The notes beneath the pieces were generated by a model. That model did no database searches. It was not told where the DNA came from and worked only from the letters and a program-made list of their open reading frames with translations. A DNA stretch of 64,000 nucleotides, from contig NZ_BACI01000097.1 in assembly GCF_000225505.1 (NCBI RefSeq), positions 290,432 through 354,431 on the forward strand, given 5' to 3'. Source of the DNA: Gordonia alkanivorans NBRC 16433 (lineage in GTDB: Bacteria; Actinomycetota; Actinomycetes; Mycobacteriales; Mycobacteriaceae). Position numbers and translations under genes: made by a program. Position 1 is the stretch's first letter. The number at the start of each line of letters is the position of its first letter. Below are positions 1-8,259 of the stretch, piece by piece.

Positions 1-12
1 GGAGGTGGTCGG

Positions 13-372
13 TCAGGCCGCGCGGGGCGTGATCATCGCGCTGTCGGCCAGCGCCGTGAGCGCCTGCTCGTACAGGGGCCGCTGTGCAGGCGTGACGCCC
101 GCTGCGAGGAGGGCCGCTTCGGCGGAGTCGTGATCGGCGAGGGACTGCACGATCCCGACCACGGTCAGGTTCTTGAGGAACGAGAGCTTGCGGGTACCGA
201 AGTGGTACAGCAGGGCGCCGAACGGCTCGGGGCGCAGTGCCACCTTCGGGTTGAGTTCCCACGCGGCGAACGTGTCGAAGCCGGCGGGGGCATCGGGGGC
301 TGGGGTGTCGAACCGGACCCCGGCGACCGCAGAACGGTCGCCGGAGGTCGGATTCGATGTCGGGGCTGACAT
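13..372 (-). CDS. mftB: mycofactocin biosynthesis chaperone MftB
   Basis: This 119-residue protein is the RiPP-recognition chaperone that binds the MftA precursor and presents it to the radical SAM enzyme MftC. The sequence has the family's N-terminal disordered tail, then the typical FDTFAAWELNPKVALRPEPFG and LLYHFGTRKLSFLKN segments (residues about 30-70). The ATG at 372 is preferred over an in-frame ATG at 486 because it forms a TGATG overlap with the mftA stop, as expected for translational coupling. The stop lies 12 bases from the window edge, so mftC and the rest of the cluster should lie to the left, outside this window. Confidence 0.93.
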   Translation of the reverse strand: MSAPTSNPTSGDRSAVAGVRFDTPAPDAPAGFDTFAAWELNPKVALRPEPFGALLYHFGTRKLSFLKNLTVVGIVQSLADHDSAEAALLAAGVTPAQRPLYEQALTALADSAMITPRAA

Positions 373-479
373 CAGTAGACCCCGCACATCCCATCGATCG
401 ACACCTCTTCGACGAGCGACTCGGCGATGAGTTCGGTCTCGTTCGAGTTTGCAGCGGTAACCGCGGACTGGTCGGCCAT
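372..479 (-). CDS. mftA: mycofactocin precursor peptide MftA (35 aa)
   Basis: This small gene encodes the ribosomal precursor of the redox cofactor mycofactocin. The 35-residue product starts [20 protein letters not shown] and ends in the family hallmark IDGMCGVY; the terminal Val-Tyr is the pair modified by MftC. A strong AGGAGG ribosome-binding site at 488-493 sits 8 bases before the ATG. The stop codon overlaps the start of mftB. The gene is too short for routine ORF calling but the C-terminal motif is diagnostic. It is divergent from mftR, which probably controls it. Confidence 0.96.
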   Translation of the reverse strand: MADQSAVTAANSNETELIAESLVEEVSIDGMCGVY

Positions 480-639
480 GATCCATACCTCCTGATCTTC
501 TAAGTGACTCGGATCACGATGGACTATAGTGGCACTCAGTGCAGATTTCTACCGCTAGAGCAAAACTGCCCGTTCGGACAGGCGGTTCGGGCCCCTTCGA
601 CCCGCTGCGCGCGAACGGATCCCATATGGTGAGGTCTCG
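480..639. promoter_or_regulatory. divergent mftA/mftR control region with candidate MftR operator
   Basis: The 160-base gap between the divergent mftA and mftR contains a perfect inverted repeat, GCACTCAGTGC, at 532-542. Immediately beside it, the self-complementary ACTATAGT at 523-530 offers a TATAGT -10 box on either strand. An 11-bp palindrome overlapping two divergent -10 elements is a reasonable site for TetR-family autoregulation. Binding is inferred from position only. Confidence 0.45.
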
Positions 640-1269
640 ATGACTGCGACGACACAGCAGGATGCGGGCCCCGGGCGGGCCGCACCCGGGCGACGCCCGA
701 TCTCCTCACGCGCCCGGATCAGCGCGCTCGCAATCGGCCTGTTCACCACCCGGGGTTTCGAGGAGACCAGCGTGGACGACATCGCCGAGGCCGCGGGCAT
801 CGCGCGTCGCACGCTGTTCCGGTACTACTCGTCGAAGAACGAGATCCCGTGGGGAGAGTTCGACGACCATCTGGGCGAGCTACGCGGACTCCTCGCCCAG
901 ATCCCCACCGACATCCCCATGGCCGACGCCCTCGTGGATGCCCTGGTCGTGTTCAACCGGGTGCCACCGGAAGAGCTCGAGAACCACCGCCGGCGCATGT
1001 CCCTGCTGCTCGGAGTTCCGGCACTCCAGGCACATTCGATGATCATGTACGCCGACTGGCGCCACGTCATCGCCGAGTTCTGCGCGGCCCGGCTCGGTCT
1101 GGACGAGAACGATCACCTGCCCCAGACCATCGGGTGGTTGTGCTTGGGCGCGGCACTCGCCGCCTACGAGCAGTGGCTGGCCAACCCCGACGCCGACCTC
1201 GAGAGACTGATCAGCGACGGCGCGCGGACCGTCGCCACCGGTGTCGCATCACTGACCCGCGTGCCATGA
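640..1269 (+). CDS. mftR: mycofactocin system TetR-family regulator MftR
   Basis: This 209-residue TetR/AcrR regulator matches the mycofactocin-locus regulator family. The N-terminal helix-turn-helix (residues about 25-70) includes GFEETSVDDIAEAAGIARR followed by TLFRYYSSKNEIPWGEF. The C-terminal two-thirds is the helical ligand domain; family members respond to acyl-CoA-type ligands. It is divergent from mftA, the same arrangement as Rv0691c and mftA in M. tuberculosis, which supports the assignment. Confidence 0.9.
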   Translation: MTATTQQDAGPGRAAPGRRPISSRARISALAIGLFTTRGFEETSVDDIAEAAGIARRTLFRYYSSKNEIPWGEFDDHLGELRGLLAQIPTDIPMADALVDALVVFNRVPPEELENHRRRMSLLLGVPALQAHSMIMYADWRHVIAEFCAARLGLDENDHLPQTIGWLCLGAALAAYEQWLANPDADLERLISDGARTVATGVASLTRVP

Positions 1270-1282
1270 TCGGCGGAGCCGA

Positions 1283-1309
1283 CCACGCGGCCCCGAGAGG
1301 GCCTCGTGG
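1283..1309 (+). terminator. hairpin downstream of mftR
   Basis: Two 11-base arms, CCACGCGGCCC and GGGCCTCGTGG, pair with one mismatch around a CGAGA loop, 14 bases after the mftR stop. No U-tract follows, so this is a terminator-like hairpin of the actinobacterial type rather than a canonical one. Confidence 0.5.
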
Positions 1310-1337
1310 GACACCCATCGGTTGGTCTATCCTGAAG

Positions 1338-1351
1338 TAGAACGTGTTCTA
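1338..1351. promoter_or_regulatory. KstR box upstream of kshB
   Basis: TAGAACGTGTTCTA is a perfect match to the KstR operator consensus TnnAACnnGTTnnA and a perfect 6-2-6 inverted repeat. It lies 44 bases before the kshB start. KstR is the TetR repressor of cholesterol-ring and side-chain catabolism in mycolata, and kshB belongs to that regulon in relatives. Confidence 0.88.
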
Positions 1352-1395
1352 ATTCGGCCCGGTTCGCCCGGTCCTCGACGTCGGAGAGCTGCTAC

Positions 1396-2454
1396 ATGCC
1401 TGACCTGACCCCTCACGGCTCACGAAGCGTGATCCTCACGGTGGCCGAGGTGATCGATGAGACGTCCGATGCCAAGTCCATCGCATTCGAGGTCCCCGAG
1501 ACGTCGTCGGCCGCATTCACCGACTACAAGCCGGGACAGTTCCTCACTTTGCGCATCCCGAGCGAGCAGACCGGCTCGGTCGCCCGCTGCTACTCGCTGG
1601 CCTCGTCGCCGTACACCGACGCTCGACCCAAGGTGACCGTGAAGCGCACCGTCGACGGATACGGGTCCAACTGGGTCTGCGATAACCTCGCCCCCGGCTC
1701 GCAGGTCGAGGTGCTGCCGCCGTCGGGCGTCTTCACCCCCAAGTCCTTCGACGACCCGTTGCTCCTCATCGCCGCGGGCAGTGGCGTGACGCCGGTGATG
1801 TCGATCCTCAAGGCGGCGCTGAAGAAGAGCAGCGCGCCGATCGTCTTCTTCTACGCGAATCGCACCGAGAGCGACGTGATCTTCGCCGCCGAGCTGCGCG
1901 ACCTGCTCCACGCCCACGCCGACCGGCTCACCGTCGTCCACTGGCTGGAGAGCCTGCAGGGGCTGCCCACCGCGGCGGCTCTGGCCTCGGTGTTCGTGCC
2001 GTACTCGACCACCCACACCGCCTACATGTGCGGACCCGGCCCGTTCATGGACGCCGTCCACAAAGCGTTGTCCCAAGCGAATTTTCCGCACCACAACGTC
2101 CACACCGAGGTGTACAACTCGCTGTCCGGCGACCCGTTCGCCGACGTCGAACTCGAGGAGGTCAGCGAAGAGGACCAAGCATCCGCCGCCACGGTCGAGG
2201 TCGAACTCGACGGAGAGACCCACACGCTGACCTGGCCGCGTAAGCGGACACTCATCGACGTGATGCTGGCCGCCGGGCTCGACGCCCCGTACTCGTGTCA
2301 GGAGGGTGAATGCGGTTCGTGCGCCTGCACTCTCACCGAGGGCACCGTCGACATGGACAACGCCGGCGCGCTCGACCCCGAGGACATCGAGGACGGGTAC
2401 ATCCTGGGTTGCCAGGCCCACCCGACCTCGGACTCGCTCAAGATCGAGTTCTGA
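1396..2454 (+). CDS. kshB: 3-ketosteroid-9-alpha-hydroxylase reductase subunit KshB
   Basis: This 352-residue flavin iron-sulfur reductase passes electrons from NAD(P)H to the Rieske oxygenase KshA, which opens the steroid nucleus at C9. The order is FAD domain with RCYSLASSPY (about residues 74-83), NAD domain with AAGSGVTPVMS (about 131-141), and a C-terminal plant-type [2Fe-2S] domain with Cys301, Cys306, Cys309 and Cys339 (CX4CX2CX29C). The sequence closely resembles M. tuberculosis KshB (Rv3571) from recall. A KstR box upstream agrees with steroid-induced expression. kshA is not in the window. Confidence 0.92.
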   Translation: MPDLTPHGSRSVILTVAEVIDETSDAKSIAFEVPETSSAAFTDYKPGQFLTLRIPSEQTGSVARCYSLASSPYTDARPKVTVKRTVDGYGSNWVCDNLAPGSQVEVLPPSGVFTPKSFDDPLLLIAAGSGVTPVMSILKAALKKSSAPIVFFYANRTESDVIFAAELRDLLHAHADRLTVVHWLESLQGLPTAAALASVFVPYSTTHTAYMCGPGPFMDAVHKALSQANFPHHNVHTEVYNSLSGDPFADVELEEVSEEDQASAATVEVELDGETHTLTWPRKRTLIDVMLAAGLDAPYSCQEGECGSCACTLTEGTVDMDNAGALDPEDIEDGYILGCQAHPTSDSLKIEF

Positions 2455-2506
2455 CAGATCGGTTTCTGACAGACCGTCGGCGAACAACCCGAAGGAGCAC
2501 GACGAC

Positions 2507-2893
2507 GTGACCACCATGAAGTCTCGGCTGAACCCGCTCCAGCTCGCACGCGGTCTGGCGGTGATGCTCCTCGGCATCGGCGTGCTCCACTTCGTCGTAC
2601 CCAAACCGTTCGACGAGATCATTCCGGAGGAGATCCCCGGCGATCCGCGGACGCTGACCTACCTGTCCGGGGCCGCCGAGATCGGCCTGGGCGCCGGACT
2701 TCTCGTCCCGCGGACCCGCCGGCTCTCCGGAGCGTTGTCGGCTCTGTTGTTCCTCGCCGTCTATCCCGCCAACGTCAACATGGTGCGGCTCTGGTGGGGC
2801 AGGCCGCTGCCCTACCGGATAGTCGCCCTGGCACGTCTGCCGTTGCAGTTCCCGATGATCTGGGCGGCCATTCGCGTGGCCCGCGAGGGTTGA
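2507..2893 (+). CDS. DoxX-like small membrane protein
   Basis: This 128-residue protein has about four hydrophobic segments and the DoxX-like pattern GIGVLHFVVPKPFDEIIPEE followed by SGAAEIGLGAGLLVP. The GTG at 2507 is chosen because GGAG at 2494-2497 precedes it by 9 bases; an ATG at 2516 is the alternative. It lies 52 bases after kshB on the same strand and is probably co-transcribed from the KstR-controlled promoter. A biochemical role is not known. Confidence 0.75.
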   Translation: MTTMKSRLNPLQLARGLAVMLLGIGVLHFVVPKPFDEIIPEEIPGDPRTLTYLSGAAEIGLGAGLLVPRTRRLSGALSALLFLAVYPANVNMVRLWWGRPLPYRIVALARLPLQFPMIWAAIRVAREG

Positions 2894-2894
2894 C

Positions 2895-3641
2895 TCACCT
2901 CAGCGCGCGGTAGTACGCGCGCTCCTCCAAAGTCCGGTGCTCGAGCGCGTAACTCAGTGCGGTGCGGCCCATCCGGGCGGCGTTCTCCTCGAGGTACGTC
3001 AGGAGTACCTGCTCGTCGACGCGCTTGCCCGTCTCCCTGAGCATCCACCCGAAAGCCTTCTGGATGAGGTCTCGACGATCGTCGCGGACGAGTGGAGCCA
3101 CGGCGAGAAGTGCTGATGCATCGCCGTTCTTGATGTGGGCGAAGGTCGCGATGACTCCTACCCGACGGCGCCAGAGATCCTCGTCGGCCGCGTGGGAGAG
3201 GATCACCTCCATCCCACCGCGGAGTCTGCAGAACTCGCCCAGGACCGAGTCGGCCGACGAGTCCACGAGATCCCAGTTGTTCACCCGCCCTCGGCGCACC
3301 GCGTCGAGGTACAGCTCGACCCACCGCCCGGCCTCGTCCCAATCCGGCTCCGACCTCGGCTTCAGGGTGCGCTCGAACTCACCCCGGAGCAGAAACAGGG
3401 CGATGAGCCGATGTTCGTGGACCGGCGAATCCAACAGCGCGCCAACTTCATCGGGGGCGATGCCGCGGAAGCGTTTGGCGATCGCCCGTTGCTGCGGCAC
3501 ACGTAGGCCGATGAACTCGTCGCCCTCGCCGTAACCGCCTGGGCGGACCTGGAAGAACCTGGCGAGGTCGTCGGCACGCTGCGGGTCGGCGACCTCGGCA
3601 GCGGCCGCGCGCAACGCCGCAGCCGTCAGCTCGGCACCCAC
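2895..3641 (-). CDS. DNA alkylation repair protein, AlkD-like
   Basis: This 248-residue all-helical protein matches the AlkD/AlkC HEAT-repeat DNA glycosylase family, which removes alkylated bases without base flipping. Family signatures visible are RVNNWDLVDSSA near residue 120, FAHIKNGD near 165 and LIQKAFGWMLRETGK near 190. The gene starts with GTG and converges with the DoxX-like gene with one base between the stops. It is separated by only five bases from the frameshifted oxidoreductase upstream. Confidence 0.85.
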   Translation of the reverse strand: MGAELTAAALRAAAAEVADPQRADDLARFFQVRPGGYGEGDEFIGLRVPQQRAIAKRFRGIAPDEVGALLDSPVHEHRLIALFLLRGEFERTLKPRSEPDWDEAGRWVELYLDAVRRGRVNNWDLVDSSADSVLGEFCRLRGGMEVILSHAADEDLWRRRVGVIATFAHIKNGDASALLAVAPLVRDDRRDLIQKAFGWMLRETGKRVDEQVLLTYLEENAARMGRTALSYALEHRTLEERAYYRALR

Positions 3642-3646
3642 CGGCG

Positions 3647-4851
3647 CTAGAGCAGGTCGGCGATGGGGGTCGGCGTCTGCAGTTTCGGCCGTGTCCTCAT
3701 CACCGCACCGACCTTGCCCGCGCCGACGACGCCGGTGAGGATGCCGTCCCGGCTGTAGTAGGCCACGAACTTCTTGCCGTCGTCGGAGACGATGTGCACG
3801 GTGTCGTCGGCGCGAGGTGCACCGAGCACCTGGATCTTGACGTCGAACTGGTCGCTCCAGAAGTACGAGACCGCCGCGGTCACGGCGTCGCCGCCGGTGA
3901 TCTGGTGCGCGACGACGGAGGCCTGATCGACCGTGTGATTCCAGTGTTCGACGCGCTGCGGGGTGCCGTCGTCGTCGCGCCAGTTGGCGACGTCGCCGAG
4001 GGCGTAGACGTTCTCGGCGCTGGTGTGTCCGGTTGCATCGCAGGCGATCCCGCCGCCCGCCTCGCGCGGCGCCAATTCGATCCCGGAGCCTTCCAGGTAG
4101 CCGGTGACGGGCGTGGAACCGATGCCGACGACCACGAGGTCGGCGGGGAGTTCGGTGCCGTCGGCGAGCTTCACCGCGTTGACCTTCGGCCCTCTCGCAC
4201 CGTCGGTGACGACGATCTCGGCCACACCGACCCCGGTGCGCAGATCCACGCCGTTGTCGGTGTGGAGCCGCGAGACCAGCTTCCCGATCTCCTCGCCGAG
4301 CGCAACCGCCAGCGGGGTGGGGCGGGTTCGACGAGGCTGACGCTCAACCCGCGCGAGGTGAGGCTCGCGGCCACCTCGCAGCCGATGAAACCGGCGCCGA
4401 TGACCACGGCGGTCGAGGCGGAATCGATATCCTCGCGCAGCGCGATCGCGTCGTCGTAGGTGCGGATCATGTGCACCCCCGCGACGGTGTCGGCGAGGCC
4501 CGGGAACGGCCGCGGATCGAGTCCGGTGGCCAGCACCAGGGTGTCGTAGACGGCCGTGTCGCCGGACGCCAGGGTGACGGTCCTGTCCGCCGGCGACACG
4601 GAGGTCACCGCGGAGCCCAGACGCAGGGTGATGTCGGATTCGGCGTAGAACTCCGCCGGTTTGAGGTCGACGCGATCGTCCTTGCCCAGGAGCACCGACT
4701 TCGACAGTGGCGGACGATCATAGGGCGGATGGTCCTCGGCGCCCACCAGGGTGATCGGATCGGCGAACCCGTTGTTGCGCAGGTTTTCCGCAACCCTGAT
4801 CCCGCCCAGGCCCGCCCCGACGATCACGACGCCCGCGCCTGATCCACTCAT
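3647..4851 (-). pseudogene. ferredoxin/rubredoxin reductase-type FAD oxidoreductase, frameshifted
   Basis: The reading frame encodes a NAD(P)H-dependent FAD reductase of about 401 residues. The N-terminal part has an FAD-binding GAGLGGIRVAENL and a NAD-binding VVIGAGFIGCEVAASL. After VSLVEPAP the frame breaks, and the remainder (LAVALGEEIGKLVSRLH, then VYALGDVANW and a C-terminal dimerisation domain) continues in another frame. One base appears missing in the C-rich run at 4314-4327; adding one C restores the full family length. It may be a real inactivating mutation or a sequencing error. The position near tuf and mft resembles the Rv0688 reductase of M. tuberculosis. Confidence 0.85.
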
Positions 4852-4921
4852 CTTCCGTCCCCTCTCACCCCGCGCTCACCGTTCGCCTCGGGATGCCTGA
4901 TGACATCCCGGCGTCGGCGCC

Positions 4922-5485
4922 TCAGCGGGTCACGTCTCCGACCGGTTGCAGGTCGGACAACAGCCAATTCCCGTCGACCTTACGCATAAGTGCCCACCTC
5001 GCGGTAGGGGTCGCCTCACCCTCCGCGTCGGCCGCTTCCCCAGAGCCCGTGGATTTTTCACCGTCCCCGACAGACACCGTCTGGTCCACGAACACGAGGA
5101 CCCTCGCACGTTCGGCGGAACTGTCGTTCAGACCGGCACCGACGACTCGTCCGACCATCGACACCGAGGCGGCCCGCGCCCCCGGGACCACCACGTCGAC
5201 GCCGCGATTGCGGTACTCGAGTCGCAACGGATCGGCGAGCAATGCGTCCGTTCGTCGACGCTGGTCGGGTGGGTCGTCCGGCCCGAACGTCATGAGGGCG
5301 GCGACCGCCCCGCCCGCCGCGGACAAGATCGCGGCGCGCTCGTCCTCCCCAGGCTCCGGGTCCGATCGCAGTACCCCGATCCACGCGACCAGCGCGACGA
5401 CGAGCGCCGTGACCGTGACGGCGGCCAGGACGGCGAGACGGCGACGCTGCCGGCGAGTGGGGCTCGGTTCCAGGAGGTCACTCAC
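4922..5485 (-). CDS. Mce-associated (Mas-type) membrane protein
   Basis: This 187-residue protein has a charged N-terminus (PTRRQRRRLAVLA), one membrane helix (residues about 18-38) and an extracytoplasmic NTF2-like domain, ending in DGNWLLSDLQPVGD. That architecture is typical of Mce-associated proteins, which stabilise or assist Mce lipid importers. The GTG start at 5485 overlaps the stop of the previous gene (GTGA). It is the last of four such genes in a row, and no mce or yrbE gene is in the window. Confidence 0.7.
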   Translation of the reverse strand: MSDLLEPSPTRRQRRRLAVLAAVTVTALVVALVAWIGVLRSDPEPGEDERAAILSAAGGAVAALMTFGPDDPPDQRRRTDALLADPLRLEYRNRGVDVVVPGARAASVSMVGRVVGAGLNDSSAERARVLVFVDQTVSVGDGEKSTGSGEAADAEGEATPTARWALMRKVDGNWLLSDLQPVGDVTR

Positions 5486-6168
5486 GGCTGACGCGCCCCC
5501 GCGATCTTCCAACCGTCACCGGTGCTTTCCATGGTGATCAGCGCGGTGATCCGTTCGGCAGTCGTGTCGACGGCCGCGGCCTCCTCGGCCGTTCCTTCGG
5601 AACCGAGCAGCAGCGGATTGGTGGCGTCCGCGACGACGAGTACATCCACGGTGGTGCCCGCATCGTTCGACGCCGGATCGGTCACCAGCCCGGCCGAGAC
5701 CACCTGCCCGACACTGCGTCCGGCCTGCGTACGCACCTCGGTGATCAGTGCGTCACGCGCACTCTCGATGCGGTCGCGCTGCGCGCCGGTGCTCACCGCG
5801 AGTACGCCGTCCACGAAACCGACCGGGTCGGCCGGGTCGGCGGTCAGCATGGCCGCGACCCCCGCCCGCGCGGAATCGAGCACCTCGGTCTGGCGATCCA
5901 CCTCGGCCCGCTGTCCCCGGATCTGCCATCCCAGGACCGCACCCACGACCACGAGGATCGCGACGGCGACCGCCGTGCCGATGAGGACTGTGCGTAGAAG
6001 TCGAGTGCGTCGCACGGCACGCGCCCGGAGAGCGGGTGCGGCGGCGATCCGGGTCGCGCGAGCGTCCCTTCGAGCCTCATCGACCCGATCCCGGGCGAGC
6101 TGCACTCGTGTGGTGGTCACAGAGTCGGCTGTGGCGGAATCGGTTCTCGCAGCATCGGTCATCGCCAT
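5482..6168 (-). CDS. Mce-associated (Mas-type) membrane protein
   Basis: This 228-residue protein has a long charged N-terminal cytoplasmic region rich in Arg and Ala, a membrane helix near residues 60-83 (VLIGTAVAVAILVVVGAVLG) and an outside domain of the Mas/VirB8-like fold ending in STGDGWKIAGARQP. ATG 6168 forms a TGATG overlap with the upstream stop; GTG 6171 is possible. It belongs to the tandem set of four. Confidence 0.7.
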   Translation of the reverse strand: MAMTDAARTDSATADSVTTTRVQLARDRVDEARRDARATRIAAAPALRARAVRRTRLLRTVLIGTAVAVAILVVVGAVLGWQIRGQRAEVDRQTEVLDSARAGVAAMLTADPADPVGFVDGVLAVSTGAQRDRIESARDALITEVRTQAGRSVGQVVSAGLVTDPASNDAGTTVDVLVVADATNPLLLGSEGTAEEAAAVDTTAERITALITMESTGDGWKIAGARQP

Positions 6169-6677
6169 CACCCGACCACATCGGCCGCGGCGAGGAGCCA
6201 CTCGTCGTCGGCACGGATGAAGCGGGCCAGCACCGACCGGCGGGCCGTCGTCGTAGCGGCGCCGGTCCGGGCGGGGGCGTCGGACCGGACGGTCACCACC
6301 ACCCGGAGGAGTGCCTGCCCCTCGGTGGCATCGGCGTCAACCACGCTGACGACCTCGGGCCGCCACACCACGGACGCCGTCCCCTGCTCCGGCGGCCGGG
6401 TGAGCTGTGCACCATAGCTGTCGAGGAAGTCTCGGGCGACGAGCGCCCGGGCCCGTGTCCGATCCTGTTGCCACCGCGAGGAATCCACTGAGAAGACGTC
6501 GGCGACGATCGTTCCGGCGCGTTCACGCAGTTGTTCGCGGCTCTGCTCGAGCGCATCTCCTGCCGCGTGTACACGCCACGCGAATCCCACGGCGACGAGC
6601 GCTGCGGCCAGCACCAGCGCCGCCACCAGCAGCCGGAGGGCCCCGACGCGTACCGAAATGTATCCGGATGTGGTCAT
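6168..6677 (-). CDS. Mce-associated (Mas-type) membrane protein
   Basis: This 169-residue protein has an N-terminal membrane helix (residues about 13-34, VGALRLLVAALVLAAALVAV) followed by an extracytoplasmic domain with a conserved VDSSRWQQDRTRARALVA segment and a C-terminal ADDEWLLAAADVVG. Its start overlaps the preceding stop by four bases. Its small size and single-anchor design match Mas proteins of mce operons. Confidence 0.7.
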   Translation of the reverse strand: MTTSGYISVRVGALRLLVAALVLAAALVAVGFAWRVHAAGDALEQSREQLRERAGTIVADVFSVDSSRWQQDRTRARALVARDFLDSYGAQLTRPPEQGTASVVWRPEVVSVVDADATEGQALLRVVVTVRSDAPARTGAATTTARRSVLARFIRADDEWLLAAADVVG

Positions 6678-7276
6678 GGAAGGTATTGCACCGCCCCGAG
6701 TTTCAGTGCACCGTCGTCCGGGGTCACGAGCACACGAAGCCGGAACCGGCGGACCTGCTCTTCCCCGGTGTCTCCGGCGGCGTCGAACACGACGGTCGCC
6801 GCGACGAGAACCGTGGCGCTGTCACCGTCCCGGGCGGAGACCCCGGTACCGTCCACCGAGGACCTCGACACGGACCCGTTGGCCTGCACGAAAGCGCTGT
6901 AACTGTCGGCGGATTGGGCGAACTCGTCGTAGAAGGTACCGGTGGCACCGGCGAGGATCTTGCGCGCGCGACTCGGATCGCGGTGGTCCGGTGCGATCAG
7001 CACGGCCACGCGGTCGGCGGCCGCGCGCTCGAAGTCGTCGTCGGTGGGGGCATTCCGCGTGTCGGACCACGCCATGACCGCGATACCGGCCAGGACCACG
7101 GCTACGACCGCCACCAGCGTCGCCAGAATCCACCGGCGCCGCGGCACCCGCCGGCGTAGGCCGGCGTCGACCTCGCGCGCGTGCAACTCCTCGAGTGCCT
7201 CGCGCAGATCACGCCGGGCGCTGCGCTCCGCGGCGATCTCCGCGGCGCCCGGCCGCGCCTGTCCCCTCAACGACAC
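6674..7276 (-). CDS. Mce-associated (Mas-type) membrane protein
   Basis: This roughly 200-residue protein has an N-terminal charged helix (AAEIAAERSARRDLREALEE), a membrane span near residues 49-69 and an outside domain. GTG 7276 is preferred, with TTG 7270 as the alternative and AGAGGAG just upstream. It starts 9 bases after the stop of the SDR gene, so the SDR and all four Mas-type genes form one transcription unit. Its sequence is clearly paralogous in layout to the three genes after it. Confidence 0.68.
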   Translation of the reverse strand: MSLRGQARPGAAEIAAERSARRDLREALEELHAREVDAGLRRRVPRRRWILATLVAVVAVVLAGIAVMAWSDTRNAPTDDDFERAAADRVAVLIAPDHRDPSRARKILAGATGTFYDEFAQSADSYSAFVQANGSVSRSSVDGTGVSARDGDSATVLVAATVVFDAAGDTGEEQVRRFRLRVLVTPDDGALKLGAVQYLP

Positions 7277-7284
7277 GCTCTCCT

Positions 7285-8184
7285 CTACGACGACAGGCGC
7301 GTGTTCGGCTTGTCCTCGATCTTCTCCCCGCGGATGCGACTCGCATAGGCGGCGCGCGCCTCCTGGTCGGGACGCAGGAAGATCGAATCCAGCTTGGTGA
7401 GCTTGCGGGTGAACCGCTTCATCGCCGGCGGGAACAGCGGACTGGAGTCGGCCCAACGCATGGACCGCGGGGCGTACACCCGGGTCACCGGGCGGGCGAT
7501 GGTCTCGACCACGATCGCCGCGACCTCCTCGGGCGCGACGGTCTGGATGAACCTGTTGGTCTGCAGGCCGGAGATCAGGGCGGTACGGGTGAAGGTCGGG
7601 AGAACGGCGCTGACGGTGACGCCCTCCGGCTCCAGCTCCGCGCCGAGGGCCTCGGAGAACTCGATCACCGCGGCCTTGGCACCGTTGTAGATGGTCAGAC
7701 CCGGGGTCGGGATACGGCCGGCCGTCGACGCGATGTTGACGATGTGGCCGGTACGACGCGGGGCCATCCGGCGGGCGGCTTCCTGGCAGCCGATGATGAC
7801 ACCGAGGACGTCGATGTCGTAGGTGCGTCGGATGATCGTGTCGTCGTAGGACAGGAACGGACCGACCGGCATGATGCCGGCGTTGTTGACGAGGACGTCG
7901 ATCGGTCCGAGCCGGGATTCGACCTCGGAGAGGAAGGCGTCGAAGGACTCCCGCTTGGTGACGTCGACCTCGACGCCCTCGATGCCGAGGTCGGCGGCGG
8001 CCTTGCCCACCGCCTCGCCGTCGACATCACCGATGGCGACCTTCGCACCCGCCTGGAACAGCTGCGTCGCGGTCTCGAATCCGATTCCGCGTGCACCACC
8101 GGTCACCACGACGACCTTGTCCTTCAGCGCCGTTCGGATGGCGTCGTGACCGGGCTTCCGGGACAGCTTGTCGCGCAGGCTCAT
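7285..8184 (-). CDS. short-chain dehydrogenase/reductase (Rv3057c-like)
   Basis: This 299-residue classical SDR has the cofactor motif VVTGGARGIGFE (about residues 24-35), NNAG near 101 and the catalytic Tyr-x3-Lys in IYNGAKAAV. It carries a C-terminal extension of about 50 residues beyond the core. The cluster SDR-TetR-CYP136 matches Rv3057c-Rv3058c-Rv3059 of M. tuberculosis. The substrate is unknown; oxidation or reduction of a hydrophobic alcohol is likely. It leads the operon that continues into the Mas-type genes. Confidence 0.82.
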   Translation of the reverse strand: MSLRDKLSRKPGHDAIRTALKDKVVVVTGGARGIGFETATQLFQAGAKVAIGDVDGEAVGKAAADLGIEGVEVDVTKRESFDAFLSEVESRLGPIDVLVNNAGIMPVGPFLSYDDTIIRRTYDIDVLGVIIGCQEAARRMAPRRTGHIVNIASTAGRIPTPGLTIYNGAKAAVIEFSEALGAELEPEGVTVSAVLPTFTRTALISGLQTNRFIQTVAPEEVAAIVVETIARPVTRVYAPRSMRWADSSPLFPPAMKRFTRKLTKLDSIFLRPDQEARAAYASRIRGEKIEDKPNTRLSS

Positions 8185-8259
8185 TGGTTCCCCTCGGGTG
8201 GTTGTCGTTGAATCGAAAGCGAGTGACGGCGCCACGGGCCGTCGAAAGTCACGTGCTGA

